Below are positions 61,713 to 64,000 of a stretch of DNA of 64,000 nt, in pieces. The notes under the pieces were generated by a model. That model did no database searches. It had not been told where the DNA came from and saw nothing but the letters and a program-made list of their open reading frames with translations. Every line of letters starts with the position of its first letter. Position 1 is the stretch's first letter. Source of the DNA: Microbacterium sp. MYb54 (lineage in GTDB: Bacteria > Actinomycetota > Actinomycetes > Actinomycetales > Microbacteriaceae); NCBI RefSeq assembly GCF_002979515.1, contig NZ_PCPA01000008.1:119687-183686 (forward strand), in the 5' to 3' direction. A program made the translations under genes and the position numbers.

Positions 61713-63551
61713 ATGAGCGCGCCTCGCACCGCACGACGGACCATCTTCCGGCGAACACCTGCCACCCTCGCGACGGCCGCAATCGCCGCGCTGGTGCTCG
61801 CGGCCTGCACGGGCGGGGGAGAAGACCCGACGCCCGAGGGCGGCCAAGGCTTCCCCGACGACGGTTGCACGCACATCACCATCGCGACCTCGTCGGAGAA
61901 GGTCAACATGCTCGACGAGCTGGCGACCGCGTTCAAGGAATCTCCGGAGCACGACGCCCTCGACACCTGCGTCACCGTGCGCCCCACGAACGTGTCGTCG
62001 GGGAACGCCGCGCGCTACCTCACCTCGGGCGAGGACTGGCCGAGCGACGACCGCGCCCTGTGGCCGACGCTGTGGTCGCCGGCCTCGACCGTCTGGACCG
62101 ACCGCGTCGCCGCAGCCGCCTCGCCGAACCTCGTCGGAACACCCGCGTCGTTCACCCGCACCCCTGTCGTGTTCGGCATGCCGGAGCCGATGGCGAAGGC
62201 ACTCGGTTGGCCGGACAAGCCCATCAGTATCACCGAGCTCGAGGGCCTGTGCCAGAACCCGGACGGCTGGGGGAGCGTCGGCAAAGACATCTGGGGTGCG
62301 TTCAAGATCTCCAAGACGAACCCGAACACCTCGACCACCGGGCTCTCGACCATCCTGATGCAGTCGTACGAGGCATCCGGCAAGGCCGAAGGACTCACCT
62401 CGGCCGACGTGGATGCCGCCGCCGACTTCTCGCGCGTGTTCGAGGAGTGCGTGATCCACTACGGCGACACCACCGGCAACGTGCTGTCCACCCTGTACGA
62501 CGAGACGCAGAACGGCGCGAACGGATCGGCCTACGTCTCGGCCGTCGCGCTCGAGGAGACCTCGCTGCTCAACTACAACAAGGGCAACCCCGACTCGCAC
62601 ACCGTGCAGCCGGGCGAGACCCTGACCCCGCCGAAGACCAAGCTCGTCGCGGTGTACCCCTCTGGCGGCTCGATGTGGTCGGACAACCCCGTCACCGTTC
62701 TCGGCGCCGACTGGGTCACGCCAGAGCAGCGGACGGCGGGGGAGGCCTTCGCGAAGTTCCTGCAGACAAAGCCCGCCCAGGAGATCCTGCCCGAGTACGG
62801 GTTCCGTCCGCTCGACGAGTCGGTTCCGCTCGGCGACCTGTTCACCGCGAACTTCGGCGTGGATCCGGCACAGCCCACGGTGACGCTGCCCAAGCCCGAG
62901 GTCGACGTGATCTCCACCGCGATCGACCAGTGGACGCAGGTGCGCAAGCCTTCGTCGGTGCTCGAGCTCATCGACATCTCCGGCTCGATGGACGACCCGA
63001 TCGGCGACGGTCGCTCGCGGCTCGACGGCGCCATCGAGGGCGCCCAGACGACGCTCGACCACTTCCGTTCGACCGACGAGGTGGGCGTGTGGGCGTTCAC
63101 TACCGGCATCTCCTCCGAAGAGGGTGAGGGCATCCAGGTGCTGCGCGACGTCACCCCGCTCGGTGCTGACGGCGAGAAGCTCGACTCCTCCCTCGACGAC
63201 CTCCGCTACGCGCAGCGCAACGGCACCCCGCTGTATGACGCGATCCTCACGGCATACGAGGCCATGAGCGAGCGCGCCGAGCCCGGACGCATCAACGCGA
63301 TCGTCGTGCTCTCCGACGGGGAGGACACCGACTCCACGACCTCGCTCGACTCGCTGATCGCGAAGATCGGCAAGAGCACGAAGGAGGGCGGCGCCGACGC
63401 CCCGGTGCGCATCTTCCCGATCGCCTACGGCTCGGGCGCCGACACCTCGGCGTTGCAGCGCATCGCGGATGCCACCGGCGGCCAGATGTTCGACGCTTCC
63501 GACGCCGAGCGGATCGACCTCGTGTTCGCTTCCGTGATCAACAACTTCTGA
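61713..63551 (+). CDS. Lipoprotein fusing a substrate-binding-like domain with a C-terminal VWA domain
   Basis: 612 residues. A signal peptide with lipobox VLAAC (Cys32) anchors it outside. Residues about 50-400 resemble an extracellular solute-binding protein (ITIATSSEKVNMLDELATAFKE landmarks TIATSSEK and DELATAF; YPSGGSMWSDNP; FAKFLQTKPAQEIL). Residues about 425-610 are a VWA domain with perfect MIDAS (IDISGSMDD) and the later Thr and Asp (TPLYDAI, LSDGEDTD). Seen as an ABC-type binder converted to an adhesion or sensing module. Spaced 7 bp before the next gene, probably co-transcribed. Confidence 0.88.
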   Translation: MSAPRTARRTIFRRTPATLATAAIAALVLAACTGGGEDPTPEGGQGFPDDGCTHITIATSSEKVNMLDELATAFKESPEHDALDTCVTVRPTNVSSGNAARYLTSGEDWPSDDRALWPTLWSPASTVWTDRVAAAASPNLVGTPASFTRTPVVFGMPEPMAKALGWPDKPISITELEGLCQNPDGWGSVGKDIWGAFKISKTNPNTSTTGLSTILMQSYEASGKAEGLTSADVDAAADFSRVFEECVIHYGDTTGNVLSTLYDETQNGANGSAYVSAVALEETSLLNYNKGNPDSHTVQPGETLTPPKTKLVAVYPSGGSMWSDNPVTVLGADWVTPEQRTAGEAFAKFLQTKPAQEILPEYGFRPLDESVPLGDLFTANFGVDPAQPTVTLPKPEVDVISTAIDQWTQVRKPSSVLELIDISGSMDDPIGDGRSRLDGAIEGAQTTLDHFRSTDEVGVWAFTTGISSEEGEGIQVLRDVTPLGADGEKLDSSLDDLRYAQRNGTPLYDAILTAYEAMSERAEPGRINAIVVLSDGEDTDSTTSLDSLIAKIGKSTKEGGADAPVRIFPIAYGSGADTSALQRIADATGGQMFDASDAERIDLVFASVINNF

Positions 63552-63558
63552 GGTGGGC

Positions 63559-64000
63559 ATGATCATCGTCGCGGCGTCCGACCTGAGCGGGGTCACCGAC
63601 GCGGTCGCCGGCGCTCTTCAGTCGAGCGACGTCTACATCGCCCCTGGGGTGAAGGGCGGGGATGCCCTGGCCAGCACCCTGACGGGTGTCCTACCCGCAG
63701 ACGGTTCGATCGCGGTCGTGGTTCTGCCGGCGGACGCTGACCTCGGCGCGGTCTACGACCTCGAGTTGCTTACACGGATCACCGAGAAGGTTTCGCAGAA
63801 GACGGTAGTGCTCGCCGTCGGAGACGACCTCCAGGCCGCTTCGACCGCCATCGACAGCGACGACGCCCTATTCATCGCGAACACGAACGAGGCCGCAGCA
63901 GGCGGCGACACCCAGACCGCACTCGTCGAGACGGTGCAGCAGATCGTCGAGGAGACGCCGTCATCCCCGGGCGGGGGTGGCGGCGTCTCCTCGACGATCT
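63559..64000 (+). CDS. Protein of unknown function, 3' truncated by window edge
   Basis: 147 codons are visible from ATG 63559 with no stop to the window end. The start follows GAGGTGGGC. The sequence begins IIVAASDLSGVTDAV, alternating alpha/beta, with short strands such as IAVVVLPADADLG and TVVLAVGDD, and turns to a Glu-rich helix and a Gly-rich linker (PGGGGG) at the edge, as often seen before a TM helix. Positioned 7 bp after the SBP-VWA lipoprotein gene, so likely its operon partner. Family not recognised. Confidence 0.75.
   Translation, partial: MIIVAASDLSGVTDAVAGALQSSDVYIAPGVKGGDALASTLTGVLPADGSIAVVVLPADADLGAVYDLELLTRITEKVSQKTVVLAVGDDLQAASTAIDSDDALFIANTNEAAAGGDTQTALVETVQQIVEETPSSPGGGGGVSSTI
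63941..64000. repeat. 20-bp perfect inverted repeat at the window edge, inside coding sequence
   Basis: AGATCGTCGAGGAGACGCCG (63941-63960) is exactly complementary to 63981-64000, with a 20-bp spacer that itself contains CCCCG/CGGGG. The repeat may continue past the window. Confidence 0.9.

Noticed and set aside
61608..63596. 662-codon open frame on the minus strand
   Set aside because: Antisense to the SBP-VWA lipoprotein gene, which has a signal peptide, lipobox and MIDAS motif.

Overview
The window is high-GC DNA from an actinobacterium, most likely a Microbacterium or a close Microbacteriaceae relative. The pointers are strong G/C preference at third codon positions, frequent GTG and TTG starts, many ATGA/GTGA stop-start overlaps, NucS/EndoMS in place of MutS/MutL, and an Mrp antiporter with fused MrpA and MrpB. 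I see no tRNA, rRNA, CRISPR array, phage or complete insertion sequence. The genus is inferred from sequence style and remembered gene order, not from a database search.

Layout, 0-20 kb: the 3' end of an acyl-activating enzyme overlaps a FabF-type ketosynthase (edge of a lipid or polyketide cluster). Next come an MFS exporter and quinone-oxidoreductase pair under a SoxR/MerR-type promoter, a beta-propeller lactonase, purA and a DMT exporter. At 9.1-12.8 kb a compact five-gene unit encodes a 66-residue secreted cysteine-containing peptide, a lipoprotein, a membrane-anchored peptidoglycan-binding adaptor, an ABC ATPase and a permease; this is the best candidate for an undescribed system and resembles a lactococcin-972-type bacteriocin/export locus. 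It is followed by a Cache-HAMP-cyclase-like sensor paired with an MscS channel carrying a cyclic-nucleotide-binding-like domain, both lacking key canonical residues. Then come a Pr6Pr membrane protein, a trimethylamine-monooxygenase-like FMO, and an HxlR regulator divergent from a quinol-monooxygenase-like protein.

20-44 kb: a MoxR-DUF58-VWA-VWA-TPR membrane-assembly operon is interrupted by a 1169-residue secreted PKD/LamG protein that has its own structured leader and strong terminator. A PucR regulator, an esterase, a ZIP transporter, a vapBC pair, argG and a GntR regulator follow. Next are a TetR / degenerate ABC ATPase / YhgE-Pip operon, a penicillin-acylase-family hydrolase, an alpha/beta hydrolase, and a DUF559 nuclease-like gene bounded by 18-bp inverted repeats.

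44-64 kb: the six-gene Mrp Na+/H+ antiporter operon (G, F, E, D, C, AB); a large membrane protein with a perfect palindrome at its start; a LacI/MFS divergon with an obvious operator; a two-component system; a GAP-family protein; nucS; a heptad-repeat coiled-coil protein; a HAD phosphatase; a cold-shock gene preceded by an unusually structured region whose minus-strand transcript would display several C-rich loops (candidate regulatory RNA); a shikimate-dehydrogenase-like gene; a lipoprotein fusing a substrate-binding-like domain to a VWA domain; and an incomplete gene at the right edge.

A recurring regulatory theme is a TAnnnT -10 box placed 6-7 nt before the start codon in at least twelve genes, which implies widespread leaderless transcription. 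All domain calls are from motif recognition by eye.
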